This document shows, piece after piece, positions 50,842 to 59,503 of a stretch of DNA of 64,000 nucleotides. This stretch comes from Sphingomonas mali NBRC 15500 (GTDB lineage: Bacteria > Pseudomonadota > Alphaproteobacteria > Sphingomonadales > Sphingomonadaceae), in the NCBI RefSeq assembly GCF_001598415.1, contig NZ_BCYX01000017.1:1-64000 (forward strand). The letters are read 5' to 3'. The notes beneath the pieces are model-generated. The model searched no databases. It saw only the letters and a list, made by a program, of their open reading frames with translations, and was not told the origin of the DNA. A program made the position numbers and the translations under genes. The stretch's first letter is position 1. Each line of letters begins with the position of its first letter.

Positions 50842-51513
50842 ATGAATATTGTTTCTGTGAGCGCTGTTGCGTGCGCGCTGGTCTTTGCCGCGCCTGCAGG
50901 GGCGCAAACCACCGCTACGCCAACCGCTCCAATTGCCGCGCCCGCGAACACTGGGGCGGTCTTGAGGACCGGGACGCCCGTCCCGCTCAAGATGTCGGAA
51001 ACGATAACGACCAAAGGCAAGGAGTTGCGCGTCGGATATCGGGTTCATCTCGAGGTCTCGGAGGACGTCAAGGTCAATGGGGTGACCGTTATTCCAGCGG
51101 GAAGCCCGGCGGTCGGCGAAGTTACCGATGTCCGCAACAAAGGGATGTGGGGGAAGTCGGGACGTATTAATGCACAGCTTCTCTATGCCACGGTCAATGG
51201 CCGCCAGATCCGCTTGAGCGGGCAGTTTGACGATAAGGGCGTGACCGGCACGGCAGGCGTCGTTGCCGCCATCGCGTTCGTTCCCATCGCCGGCTTCTTT
51301 ACCACCGGCACGAGCGCGACCATTCCGCTGGGTGGCGCAGTCAAAGGCTTTGTCGATGAGGATGTGCCCTTGGCGATGGTAGCCGCTACCGGGCCGGCGC
51401 CGCTTAACGTCGCAGCGCCCGCAGCCCAGTCCGTAACGCCTGCTGCCCAGGCCGCGACTACTGCCGTGGTTGCGCCCGCCGCGACTGCAAAGCCGGCTAC
51501 TGCGACCAAGTAA
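50842..51513 (+). CDS. Secreted protein of unknown function
   Basis: The 223-residue product has a signal peptide (residues 1-21, SVSAVACALVFAAPAGAQ). The central domain has LRTGTPVPLKMSETITTKGKELRVG, VHLEVSEDVKVNGVTVIPAGSPAVGEVTDV, and a Gly-rich strand. The tail is Ala/Pro/Thr-rich (residues 185-223). The GVTVIPAGSPAVGEV-type beta pattern recalls secretion-system and VirB10-like beta barrels, but the match is too short to assign. GGGGGGAAG precedes the ATG. Confidence 0.68.
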   Translation: MNIVSVSAVACALVFAAPAGAQTTATPTAPIAAPANTGAVLRTGTPVPLKMSETITTKGKELRVGYRVHLEVSEDVKVNGVTVIPAGSPAVGEVTDVRNKGMWGKSGRINAQLLYATVNGRQIRLSGQFDDKGVTGTAGVVAAIAFVPIAGFFTTGTSATIPLGGAVKGFVDEDVPLAMVAATGPAPLNVAAPAAQSVTPAAQAATTAVVAPAATAKPATATK

Positions 51514-51566
51514 GCGATCGTTAGCGATCAAGATCGGGTCGCGCGGCGGACGTCGTGCGGCCCGTT

Positions 51567-52979
51567 TTAGTGCCGGTCGCTCTCCCGATGCCCCGCAATC
51601 TTCGCCAATATATCGCCCGCGAGCGCGCTCAGCGTATCGTCGCGCGCGCCCATCACCACCACGCGGTCGCCCGGTCGGGCGATCCCCGCGATCATGTCCG
51701 CCGCTTCGGCGCGGTCGGCGATGTGGCTGGCGTTGCGGCCGGCCGCCTTCACGTCGTCGACAATGTCGGCGCTGGTCACCTCGCGCGTGACGGTGCCGCC
51801 ATAATAAGCCGGGTCGGGCAGGATCAGCACGTCGTCCTCCTTCAGCCCGTCGGCGAAGGCCGCGACAAGTTCGCGGCGCATCGTCTTGAGCGGGCCGTAA
51901 CCGTGCGGCTGGAACAGGACGATCAACCGGCCGGGAAAGGCGTGGAGCGTGGTCAGCGTCGCGGCGATCTTGTCGGGATTGTGCCCGAAATCGTCGAGCA
52001 CCGCGATGCCGTTGGTCTCGCCGACCAGCTCGAAACGGCGGCGCAGCCCGGTGAAGCCGCCGAGCGCGACCGCGGCATCGTCGAACGAAACTCCCGCCGC
52101 GTGGCACGCGGCGATCGCTGCGAGCGCGTTGGCGATATTGTGGCGGCCGGGCACCTGGAGTTCGACCGCGACGGGATCGTGCCCGCGCGCAACGAGCTGG
52201 AAATGCGCGCCATAGGGTTCCTCGACGATATCGGTCGCGGTGATCTCGGCATCGGCCTTGAGCGCGAACCCGACCACGCGATTGGCGGGCAGCGTTCCGG
52301 CCAGCCGCGCGCCGTCCTCATTATCGAGATTGACGACCGCGATCTCCGATTTGGCGATGAAGTCGCCGAACAATTGGTTGAGCTCGTCGAGGCTCTTATG
52401 GTCGAGACTGACATTGTTGAGCACCGCGATGCGCGGCGCGAACAAAGCGATCGATCCGTCGCTTTCGTCGACCTCGCTGACGAAGACGTCGCCGCCGCCG
52501 ACCAACGCGCTGGCGAAGGCCGCGTTGGGCGTAGCGAAATTCTTCATCACCGCGCCGTTCATCACCGTCGGATCGCGGCGCAGCGCATGGAGGATCCAGC
52601 CGATCATGCCGGTCACGGTCGACTTGCCGCTGGTGCCGGCGACGCCGATCGGCATCGTGCTGGCATTGAACAGATCGGCGAGCATTTCCGCGCGGGTGCG
52701 GCGCGGGCAATCGAGCCGTTCCGCGGCGATCATGTCGGGGACTGTCGGCTCGATCGCGGCGGAGGCGATGACGATCTGGTCGGGCGAGGTGATGCCGCTG
52801 CCGTCCTGCGGGAACAATTCGATCCCCAGGTCGCGCAGATAGTCGAACTTGGCCGGCAGCCGCGCCTGATCGAGGCTGCGGTCCGATCCCGCCACGCTGG
52901 CGCCGCGCGCGGCCAGGATCATCGCGAGCGGCATCATGCCCGATCCGCCAATGCCGACGAAGAAACAAGGTTTGCTCAT
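51567..52979 (-). CDS. Mur ligase family protein, probably Mpl-like (murein tripeptide ligase)
   Basis: The 470-residue three-domain Mur ligase has an N-terminal Rossmann-like FVGIGGSGMMPLAMILAARGASVAGSD, P-loop MPIGVAGTSGKSTVTGMIGW (about residues 110-125), VSEVDESDGSIALFAPRIAVLNNVSLDHKS, and C-terminal LDDFGHNPDKIAATLTTL. That last block replaces the DDYxHHPTEI of MurC. MurC itself is normally in the dcw cluster, absent here. The divergent neighbour is an LD-carboxypeptidase, which fits Mpl: it joins UDP-MurNAc to the recycled tripeptide. ATG codons at 52979 and 52985 are both possible. Confidence 0.78.
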   Translation of the reverse strand: MSKPCFFVGIGGSGMMPLAMILAARGASVAGSDRSLDQARLPAKFDYLRDLGIELFPQDGSGITSPDQIVIASAAIEPTVPDMIAAERLDCPRRTRAEMLADLFNASTMPIGVAGTSGKSTVTGMIGWILHALRRDPTVMNGAVMKNFATPNAAFASALVGGGDVFVSEVDESDGSIALFAPRIAVLNNVSLDHKSLDELNQLFGDFIAKSEIAVVNLDNEDGARLAGTLPANRVVGFALKADAEITATDIVEEPYGAHFQLVARGHDPVAVELQVPGRHNIANALAAIAACHAAGVSFDDAAVALGGFTGLRRRFELVGETNGIAVLDDFGHNPDKIAATLTTLHAFPGRLIVLFQPHGYGPLKTMRRELVAAFADGLKEDDVLILPDPAYYGGTVTREVTSADIVDDVKAAGRNASHIADRAEAADMIAGIARPGDRVVVMGARDDTLSALAGDILAKIAGHRESDRH

Positions 52980-53041
52980 ATCCATCGTGCCGGGCTATCC
53001 CCGCTTTCACGAGTGACGGCAAGGACGGGACGGCAGGGTAC

Positions 53042-53878
53042 ATGAAAATCGCGGTGATGGCGCCCGCCAACCGGGTCGAGGAACATTCGCTCGACGCGTT
53101 GCCGGCAATCGCCGCCGACTATGGTGTCGAGCTGGTGATCGACCCGCAATGCTGGGCTTCGGGCGGCGGCCATACCTGGGCAGGGCCGGATCAGCTACGC
53201 GCCGACACCTTCCTCAAATACGCCAATGATCCGAGTGTCCATGCGGTGTGGTTCGCGCGCGGCGGCTATGGCTCGAACCGGCTGTTCCCGCTGATCTTCC
53301 CGCACCTCGAAGACGCTGCGAAGCGCAAGGCCTATGTCGGCTATTCGGACATGGGGTTCATGCTCGGCGCGCTCTACGCGCACAAGATCGGCAAGCCGAT
53401 CCATGGCCCGATGCCGGCCGACGTCACGCGCAATGACAATGGCGCATCGGTCCGGCGCACGCTCGGCTGGCTGGTCCATGGCGACAAATCGGGGCTCGAA
53501 CCCGGCATCATCGGATCGGGGCGCCCGGCGGCGGCGTTCAACCTGTCGATCCTGGACGCGATGATCGGCACGCCCTGGCTGCCCGATCTGACCGATCACG
53601 ATCTGCTGGTCGAGGAAGTCAGCGAGCATCTCTATCGCGTCGACCGGATGATGTTCCACGTCGCCAACGCGACCCAATTGTCGGGAATCGCCTCGCTGCG
53701 CGTCGGCTCGATCACGTTGCCGCCGGCCGATGGCCAGGCCGATTTCGGGCACAATCCCGACCAGATCGCCTGGGACTGGAGCAAGATCATGAAGGTCCCG
53801 TACGAAGGCCGTGCGCTGATCGGGCACGACAGCAACAACCATGTCGTGCCGTTCGGCCAGGTCATATCGAGAGGGTAA
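53042..53878 (+). CDS. LD-carboxypeptidase (S66 family)
   Basis: It removes the terminal D-Ala of murein tetrapeptides, giving the tripeptide that Mpl reuses. The 278-residue product has the S66 elements ARGGYGSNRLFPLIF, the nucleophilic Ser in YVGYSDMGFML (near residue 101), the Glu in LLVEEVSEHLYRVDRM and the His of ALIGHDSNNHVVPFG. Serine, Glu and His are all present. No signal peptide, so it is cytoplasmic like LdcA. It is divergent from the Mur ligase gene, with a 56-62 base shared promoter. Confidence 0.88.
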   Translation: MKIAVMAPANRVEEHSLDALPAIAADYGVELVIDPQCWASGGGHTWAGPDQLRADTFLKYANDPSVHAVWFARGGYGSNRLFPLIFPHLEDAAKRKAYVGYSDMGFMLGALYAHKIGKPIHGPMPADVTRNDNGASVRRTLGWLVHGDKSGLEPGIIGSGRPAAAFNLSILDAMIGTPWLPDLTDHDLLVEEVSEHLYRVDRMMFHVANATQLSGIASLRVGSITLPPADGQADFGHNPDQIAWDWSKIMKVPYEGRALIGHDSNNHVVPFGQVISRG

Positions 53879-53974
53879 TCATACCCGTATTGGCCATATC
53901 CGTCGAACTACGTAGGTTCCCAAAGCCTTTGCTAACCAATTCCGATTAGCGATCGGGCGATCGAGAGGTCCCCG

Positions 53975-54439
53975 ATGCCGCAGACGCTGGAAGAATATCA
54001 CGCCGAGATCGAACGGATGATGGCCGAGGGCGACGCCCTGGTGATGGCGCGTGACGCCGCGACCGAAGAGCTGGTCAAGCAGCGCATCGCCGACTCCGCC
54101 TTGGTCCTCGCCTCCTACCAATTGTTCGTCCACCGAGAAGTGTTCGCGCCGATGCTCGAACATGCCGATGCCGGGACGCGGGCGCGGGTCAACGAACTCA
54201 AGGTCGAGTGCATCGCGCTGACCGAGGATCTGCGCTTCAACGTCCGCGAGCTCAAGGCGCAGGCCGACGACGCCCCGCTCGACTGGGACACGATCGCCGC
54301 CGGCGTCGCCTGGTTCAACGGTCGCGTGCGCGCGCACATCGCCCAGGTCCGCCAGATGATGGCGCCCGAGTTGAGCGACGCCGAGCATGCCCGGCTGCGC
54401 GCGCATCGGAACGACATTGTAGGTACTCTGGCCGCCTAG
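53975..54439 (+). CDS. Helical protein of unknown function
   Basis: The 154-residue product is largely alpha-helical and charged (MPQTLEEYHAEIERMMAEGDALVMARDAATEELVKQR, HREVFAPMLEHADAG). Scattered His and Glu would suit a helical-bundle, hemerythrin-like or ferritin-like fold. Metal ligands cannot be placed with certainty. No signal peptide. GAGAGGT precedes the ATG. No family is recognised. Confidence 0.6.
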   Translation: MPQTLEEYHAEIERMMAEGDALVMARDAATEELVKQRIADSALVLASYQLFVHREVFAPMLEHADAGTRARVNELKVECIALTEDLRFNVRELKAQADDAPLDWDTIAAGVAWFNGRVRAHIAQVRQMMAPELSDAEHARLRAHRNDIVGTLAA

Positions 54440-54478
54440 CGACTACTGGCCTTCCGCAACGGCGATGCGTCCGCAAAT

Positions 54479-55372
54479 CTAGCCGGCGCGCGACCGCGCG
54501 AAATCGATGAATGCCCGTAACGGCGACGGCATCTGCCGCCGGCTCGGATAATAGAGATACAGGCCCGGCCAATAGGGGCACCAATCGCCGAGCACGCGCT
54601 CGAGCCGGCCGGCAGCCACGAGGTCGACAACCATTTCCTCGAACACGAAGGCCAGCCCGATCCCGTCGAGCGCGGCGCTCAGCATCAATTCGTGCTCGTT
54701 GGTGGTGAACGGGCCGTCGACCGCGATCTCGAGTTCTTCTCCCGCGCGTTCGAATTCCCAGTGATAATCGTCGCCGCGCTCGAAACGATAACGGACGCAG
54801 GGTAGCCCGATCAGGTCGCGCGGATGCGCCGGTTTCGGCCAGCGCTCGAAATAGGCCGGCGACCCCACCACCGCGAAGCGCCGCCGCCGGCCGATCGGCA
54901 CCGCGATCATGTCGGCGGCGATGCGCTCCCCGAACCGGACGCCGGCATCATAGCCTTGGGCGACGGTATCGATCAGCGCGGTCTGCGCGATGATCTCGAC
55001 CTCGACCGACGGATTGGCGGCCAGGAAGTCGGCGAGCAGCGGCATCAGTTCGAGCCGGGCAGACGCGAGCGCGGTATTGAGCCGCAGGGTCCCGATCGGC
55101 TTACCGCCCCACGCGCTCAATTCCTCGATCGCATCGTCGATGTCGCGGAAGGCGGGCTCGATACGATCGAACAACTTCTGTCCCACTTCGGTCAACGAGA
55201 TGCTCCGCGTCGTGCGATTGACCAGGCGAAGGTCGAGCCGTTCCTCCAGCGCGCGCAGATTGTGACTCAGCGCGGAGGGAGTCACGCCCAGCTCGACCGC
55301 CGCGCGACGAAAGCTCTTCGCGCGGGCGATGGCGAGGAATCCGTTGAGGTCGCCGGGGACGATACGCTGCAT
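54479..55372 (-). CDS. LysR-family transcriptional regulator
   Basis: The 297-residue product has the N-terminal winged HTH (IVPGDLNGFLAIARAKSFRRAAVELGVTPSALSHNLRALEERLDLRLVNRTTRSISLTEVGQ). The effector-binding domain follows (IGTLRLNTALASARLELMPLLADFLAANPSVEVEI, GFGERIAADMIAVPIG, and others). It is divergent from the SDR gene at 55488, which it probably controls. A near-palindrome around ATATCGCCGATTAT in the intergenic region could be a binding site. Confidence 0.93.
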   Translation of the reverse strand: MQRIVPGDLNGFLAIARAKSFRRAAVELGVTPSALSHNLRALEERLDLRLVNRTTRSISLTEVGQKLFDRIEPAFRDIDDAIEELSAWGGKPIGTLRLNTALASARLELMPLLADFLAANPSVEVEIIAQTALIDTVAQGYDAGVRFGERIAADMIAVPIGRRRRFAVVGSPAYFERWPKPAHPRDLIGLPCVRYRFERGDDYHWEFERAGEELEIAVDGPFTTNEHELMLSAALDGIGLAFVFEEMVVDLVAAGRLERVLGDWCPYWPGLYLYYPSRRQMPSPLRAFIDFARSRAG

Positions 55373-55487
55373 TGATGAATCCTGTTCATCGAGTCGTGGA
55401 GCATATCGCCGATTATCTCATCATTCTCCAGCCTCTATCTGATGCTCACCGACGGATCGCCGTCGGGCAAAATGAAGGAGATAGATC

Positions 55488-56336
55488 ATGCGGACTTGGT
55501 TCATCACCGGCGCGTCGCGCGGCCTGGGTGTGCTGATCGCCAAGGCGGCGCTCGATGCGGGCGACGCGGTGGTCGCGACCGCGCGCAATCCCGATGCGGT
55601 CACCGAAGCCCTGGGCAGCCACGACAATCTGCTGGCGGTCAAGCTCGATGTCACCGACCAGGACCAGGCCAACGATGCGGTTGCCGCCGCGGTCAAGCGG
55701 TTCGGCCGGATCGACGTGCTGGTCAACAATGCCGGTTTCGGCGTGGTCGGCGCGGTCGAAGAGGCGAGTGCCGAGGAAATCGCGCGCGTCTATGCGACCA
55801 ATGTGTTCGGCCTGTTGGGCGTGACGCGCGCGGTGCTGCCGCATATGCGTCGCGAACGCTCGGGGCGGGTATTCAACATTTCGTCGATCGGCGGATATCA
55901 GTCGCGCGCCGGCTTTGGCATCTATTGCTCGACCAAGTTCGCGGTCGAGGCGATCAGCGAGGCGATGTACGAGGAACTGGCGCCGCTGGGCATCCACGTC
56001 ACCGTGGTCGAGCCGGGCGCCTTCCGCACCGACTTCCTCGACGGCAGTTCGCTGATGCCGCACGCCCAGCGCATCGCCGATTACGATCAGACGTCGGGAA
56101 GGACCCGCGACTGGTCGACCGACAACAACCATGCACAGCAGGGCGATCCCGAAAAGCTCGCCGCGGCGATGGTCCGGCTGGCGGGCGAGAGCGAGCCGCC
56201 GATGCGTATCCAGTTCGGCAGCGACAGCGTGTCGCGGGTCGAGGCCAAGAACGCCTTCGTCGTGGGCGAGCTTGCCAAGTGGCGCGACCTCGCGGTCAGC
56301 ACCGATTATCCGGCGGACGAACTCGCCGACGCCTGA
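55488..56336 (+). CDS. Short-chain dehydrogenase/reductase
   Basis: The 282-residue classical SDR has the nucleotide motif TGASRGLG (residues 7-14), VLVNNAGFG near 83, ISSIGG, and the catalytic IYCSTKFAVEA (Tyr and Lys). VEPGAFRTDF is the conserved late motif. The end of the first strand, followed by TARNPDAV, has an Arg, which often means NADP(H) preference. GGAGATAG precedes the ATG. It is divergent from the LysR regulator. Confidence 0.9.
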   Translation: MRTWFITGASRGLGVLIAKAALDAGDAVVATARNPDAVTEALGSHDNLLAVKLDVTDQDQANDAVAAAVKRFGRIDVLVNNAGFGVVGAVEEASAEEIARVYATNVFGLLGVTRAVLPHMRRERSGRVFNISSIGGYQSRAGFGIYCSTKFAVEAISEAMYEELAPLGIHVTVVEPGAFRTDFLDGSSLMPHAQRIADYDQTSGRTRDWSTDNNHAQQGDPEKLAAAMVRLAGESEPPMRIQFGSDSVSRVEAKNAFVVGELAKWRDLAVSTDYPADELADA

Positions 56337-56405
56337 CCGATCAGCTCGCAGTCGATCCTCCCCCCTCAAGCGGGGGAGGATTTGCTGAATATCGATACGC
56401 TCGAT

Positions 56406-56738
56406 CTACAGACCCTGCACCGCGCCGCCGACCACGCGGTGATGCTCGACATGGTCGGGCCGTGTGAGCAGGAAGCGATCGTCCTCAGGATAGTAACGCG
56501 CGCAGTCGATGTCCTCGCCGGCAAACGCCGCGATCGCGTCGATCGATTCCCACCAGCTGAGCGTGGTGACCTCGCTTTCGCCATTGCCGAGCGTGCGGAC
56601 CAGCATCTGCGCGCCGAGATTGCCCGGCGTCGCGCGGTAGTCGTCGAGCCCGGTGCCGGCGATATAGGCGACATACTCCGCCTCATCGGCGGTACGGATG
56701 CGCGCCGACCAGCGGCGCAGGATGACGGTCTTGTCCAT
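56406..56738 (-). CDS. Antibiotic-biosynthesis-monooxygenase-like dimeric alpha/beta-barrel protein
   Basis: The 110-residue product has the ABM-type pattern: VILRRWSARIRTADEAEYVAYIAGTGLDDYRATPGNLGAQMLVRTL, then VTTLSWWESIDAIAAFAGEDIDCARYYPEDDRFLL. The Trp pair and the late His are typical of this small ferredoxin-like fold. Members are monooxygenases or heme-handling enzymes; substrate unknown. Confidence 0.68.
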   Translation of the reverse strand: MDKTVILRRWSARIRTADEAEYVAYIAGTGLDDYRATPGNLGAQMLVRTLGNGESEVTTLSWWESIDAIAAFAGEDIDCARYYPEDDRFLLTRPDHVEHHRVVGGAVQGL

Positions 56739-56873
56739 CGGGCGATCTCCTCCGGATCGGTGTCTATCCGAGGGCGGGGCAGTCGGGGAAATCGAACGCG
56801 CGGTAGTGGCGATAAGCGCTGGTTATGACGATGTACCGCGAGCGGTCTTCGCGCCGCAGCCTTTTCCTCCGCC

Positions 56874-57206
56874 ATGACGCCGTGCATAGCGCGCGCGACG
56901 ATCGCGGCAGTGTCGCTCTGCGCGATTTCCGGAGAATGGATCAAGGAAGAAATCATCGACCTCAATGCCCAGATCGTGGCGCTGCGGATGGCCGTCGAAG
57001 GCATCTGGCTGTCGCTGCTCAGCAGCGATGCGGATCCCGCCGCTCAGTCGGCGATGCTCCGTCAGGCCAACGTTGCCGCGATCGGCCAGATGGACGCGCC
57101 GACGCCGGCCGCGATATCGATGCGCGATGCGGTTGCGGCGCATACCGACAGGTTATGGGGTTCGATCGAATGGCAGCTTCAGCACGAAGCAGGCAAAAAA
57201 GCCTGA
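56874..57206 (+). CDS. Helical protein of unknown function
   Basis: The product, 110 residues at most, has a confident part from about residue 20 on: GEWIKEEIIDLNAQIVALRMAVEGIWLSLLSSD and then AMLRQANVAAIGQMDAPTPAAISMRDAVAAH. The first 20 residues are uncertain because no ribosome site supports the ATG, and the true start may be a later GTG. No family is recognised. It is followed, 37 bases later, by the thrS leader peptide. Confidence 0.5.
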   Translation: MTPCIARATIAAVSLCAISGEWIKEEIIDLNAQIVALRMAVEGIWLSLLSSDADPAAQSAMLRQANVAAIGQMDAPTPAAISMRDAVAAHTDRLWGSIEWQLQHEAGKKA

Positions 57207-57243
57207 CTGGATTCCTTAACTGCCGCCGCTTATATCCCTCTCC

Positions 57244-57315
57244 ATGAACCGCGCGTTCCCCACGACTACCACCACTACCCCGGGTTTCCGGGGGGTGTTC
57301 GGCGCGCGCGACTGA
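57244..57315 (+). CDS. Threonine-rich leader peptide of thrS (attenuator)
   Basis: The 23-residue frame starts MNRAFP, continues with six consecutive Thr codons (ACG ACT ACC ACC ACT ACC) and ends PGFRGVFGARD. It lies 115 bases upstream of thrS with competing hairpins between, which is the classic layout of ribosome-mediated attenuation. No good Shine-Dalgarno precedes its ATG, so translation remains unproven. Confidence 0.6.
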   Translation: MNRAFPTTTTTTPGFRGVFGARD

Positions 57316-57374
57316 CGCTCTCGCCGATTGCCTCGCCCGGGAACGGGTGAGGTCGGCGTCCGCTCTCCCGTTCC
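57278..57374 (+). promoter_or_regulatory. Alternative hairpins of the thrS attenuator
   Basis: CCCCGG (57278-57283) pairs with CCGGGG (57288-57293), right after the Thr codons. CTCGCCCG (57332-57339) pairs with CGGGTGAG (57344-57351). In competition, GGAACGGG (57340-57347) pairs with CCCGTTCC (57367-57374), which is followed by a T-rich AGTCTTTCCCT. The second and third cannot form together. CCCGGG segments at 57279-57284 and 57336-57341 could also pair with each other. Confidence 0.55.
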
Positions 57375-57430
57375 AGTCTTTCCCTCGGACGCTGCCCGGT
57401 GCATAGGCGCGCCAACTGACAGGAACGACC

Positions 57431-59464
57431 ATGGAAATGCTCTCGATCACGCTCCCCGACGGCTCGGTTCGCGAGGTCGCGCCCGGCACGACCCCAGCCG
57501 ATATCGCCGCGGCGATCGGCCCCGGTTTGGCCAAGGCGGCGATCGCCGCGCGCGTCGATGGCGAATTGCGCGACATCACGCGCCCGCTCGATCACGACGC
57601 CAAGCTCGCGCTGGTGACCAGCCGCGACGAAAAGGATGCGCTCGAACTCGCGCGTCACGACTTCGCGCACGTCCTGGCCGAGGCGGTGCAGAATCTGTTC
57701 CCGGGCACGCAGATCACCTTCGGTCCGGCGACCGATGACGGTTTCTATTACGATTTCGCGCCGCCCCCCGAACACGGCCCGTTCACCGAGGAGGAACTGC
57801 CCGCGATCGAGGCGGAGATGCGCGCGATCATCGCGCGCGACGAACCGCTGATCCGCGAAGTGTGGAGCCGCGCCGATTTGATCGCGCGCTGGAAGACGCA
57901 AGGCGAGACGTTCAAGGCCGAATGGGCCGCCGAACTGCCCGAGGGCGAGGAACTGACGGTCTACAAGGCCGGCAATCGCCCCGATGCGTGGCTCGACATG
58001 TGCCGCGGCCCGCATCTGGCCTCGACCGGCAAGCTCGATCCGCAGGCGTTCAAGCTGACGCGCGTGTCGGGCGCCTATTGGCGTGGCGACCAGAATAACG
58101 CGATGCTCTCGCGCATCTACGGCACCGGCTGGCTCAACAAGAAGCAGCTCGATGCGCACATGGTGATGCTCGAGGAAGCGGCCAAGCGCGATCACCGCAA
58201 GATCGGGCAGGAGATGGACCTGTTCCACCTCCAGGCCGAGGCGCATGGCTCGGTGTTCTGGCACCCCAAGGGCTATATGATCTGGCGCGAGCTCGAATCC
58301 TACATGCGCCGCCGGCTCGATGCCGCGGGCTATGAGGAAGTGAAGACGCCGCAGGTGATGGACGCCCGCCAATGGGAGAAGTCCGGCCATTGGGGCAAAT
58401 ATCGCGAGAACATGTTCGTCATCCCCGATGAGGTGCCGAACATCGAGGACGAAGGGCCTCTGGTCTCGGACGATGCGCAGTGGATGGCGCTCAAGCCGAT
58501 GAATTGCCCGGCGCACATCCTGATCTTCCGCCAGGGGATCAAATCGTATCGCGACCTGCCGATCCGCATGGCCGAATTCGGCTGCTGCCACAGGAACGAG
58601 CCGCACGGCGCGCTGCACGGCATCATGCGCGTGCGTCAGTTCACCCAGGACGACGCGCATATCTTCGTGCGCGCCGACCAACTGGTCGACGAGGTGGCGG
58701 CGTTCATCGACCTGCTCGATACGGTCTACAAGGACCTCGGCTTCGACAAATATGCGATCAAGCTCGCGCTCCGTCCCGACAAAAGGTTCGGCAGCGAAGA
58801 GATGTGGGACTGGTCCGAACAGTCGCTGCGCGACGCGGTGGCGGCGACGGGTCGCAACACCGAGGAGTTCGGCTGGGAAGAATTGCCGGGCGAGGGCGCC
58901 TTCTACGCGCCGAAGCTCGAATTCCATCTGACCGACGCGATCGGCCGGACGTGGCAGGTCGGCACGATCCAGACCGACACGGTGCTGCCCGAGCGGCTCG
59001 ACGCGTCCTATGTCGGCGACGATGGCGAGCGCCATCGCCCGATCATGCTCCACCGCGCGATCCTGGGCAGCTTCGAGCGTTTCATCGGCATCCTGATCGA
59101 GCATCATGCCGGACGCTTCCCGCTCTGGCTGGCGCCGACCCAGGTGGTCGTCGCGACGATCGTGTCGGACGCCGACGACTACGCACATCAGGTCGCCGCC
59201 GAATTGCGCGCGGCCGGGCTGCGGGTCGAGACCGATCTTCGCAACGAGAAGATCAATTACAAGGTGCGCGAGCACAGCCTGGCCAAGGTCCCGAACCTGC
59301 TGGTCGTCGGCAAGCGCGAGGCCGATGAAGGTACCGTGGCGCTGCGCCAGCTGGGCAGCGATCGCCAGCAAGTGCTGACCCTGGCGGCGGTGGTCGAACA
59401 ATTGCAGCGCGCCGCGATGCCGCCCGACCTCGCTGTGGCGGCGGAGGCCGAGGCTCAGGCGTGA
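57431..59464 (+). CDS. thrS: Threonyl-tRNA synthetase
   Basis: It charges tRNA-Thr, with editing of mischarged Ser-tRNA. The 677-residue product has the N-terminal TGS domain ([28 protein letters not shown]) and the editing domain motif [11 protein letters not shown] (HxxxH). The class II core has [42 protein letters not shown] and [23 protein letters not shown]. The anticodon-binding domain ends the protein. ATG codons at 57431 and 57437 are both possible; CAGGA precedes the first. Downstream is a strong terminator. Confidence 0.97.
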   Translation: MEMLSITLPDGSVREVAPGTTPADIAAAIGPGLAKAAIAARVDGELRDITRPLDHDAKLALVTSRDEKDALELARHDFAHVLAEAVQNLFPGTQITFGPATDDGFYYDFAPPPEHGPFTEEELPAIEAEMRAIIARDEPLIREVWSRADLIARWKTQGETFKAEWAAELPEGEELTVYKAGNRPDAWLDMCRGPHLASTGKLDPQAFKLTRVSGAYWRGDQNNAMLSRIYGTGWLNKKQLDAHMVMLEEAAKRDHRKIGQEMDLFHLQAEAHGSVFWHPKGYMIWRELESYMRRRLDAAGYEEVKTPQVMDARQWEKSGHWGKYRENMFVIPDEVPNIEDEGPLVSDDAQWMALKPMNCPAHILIFRQGIKSYRDLPIRMAEFGCCHRNEPHGALHGIMRVRQFTQDDAHIFVRADQLVDEVAAFIDLLDTVYKDLGFDKYAIKLALRPDKRFGSEEMWDWSEQSLRDAVAATGRNTEEFGWEELPGEGAFYAPKLEFHLTDAIGRTWQVGTIQTDTVLPERLDASYVGDDGERHRPIMLHRAILGSFERFIGILIEHHAGRFPLWLAPTQVVVATIVSDADDYAHQVAAELRAAGLRVETDLRNEKINYKVREHSLAKVPNLLVVGKREADEGTVALRQLGSDRQQVLTLAAVVEQLQRAAMPPDLAVAAEAEAQA

Positions 59465-59473
59465 TACGAACAG

Positions 59474-59500
59474 CGGGCGGCGGTGTTTCGCCGCCCGTTT
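59474..59500. terminator. Terminator between thrS and the convergent porin gene
   Basis: CGGGCGGCG (59474-59482) pairs with CGCCGCCCG (59489-59497), followed by TTT on the forward strand. It lies between two convergent gene ends and may act in both directions. Confidence 0.75.
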
Positions 59501-59503
59501 GTC

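Noticed and set aside
51567-52979. Calling the Mur ligase murC
   Set aside because: The C-terminal block differs from MurC, no dcw genes are nearby, and the divergent neighbour is an LD-carboxypeptidase. An Mpl-like role fits better, but MurC is not excluded.
57207-57430. T-box riboswitch upstream of thrS
   Set aside because: T-boxes are essentially a Gram-positive feature. I see no T-box sequence; the Thr-codon frame explains the region better.
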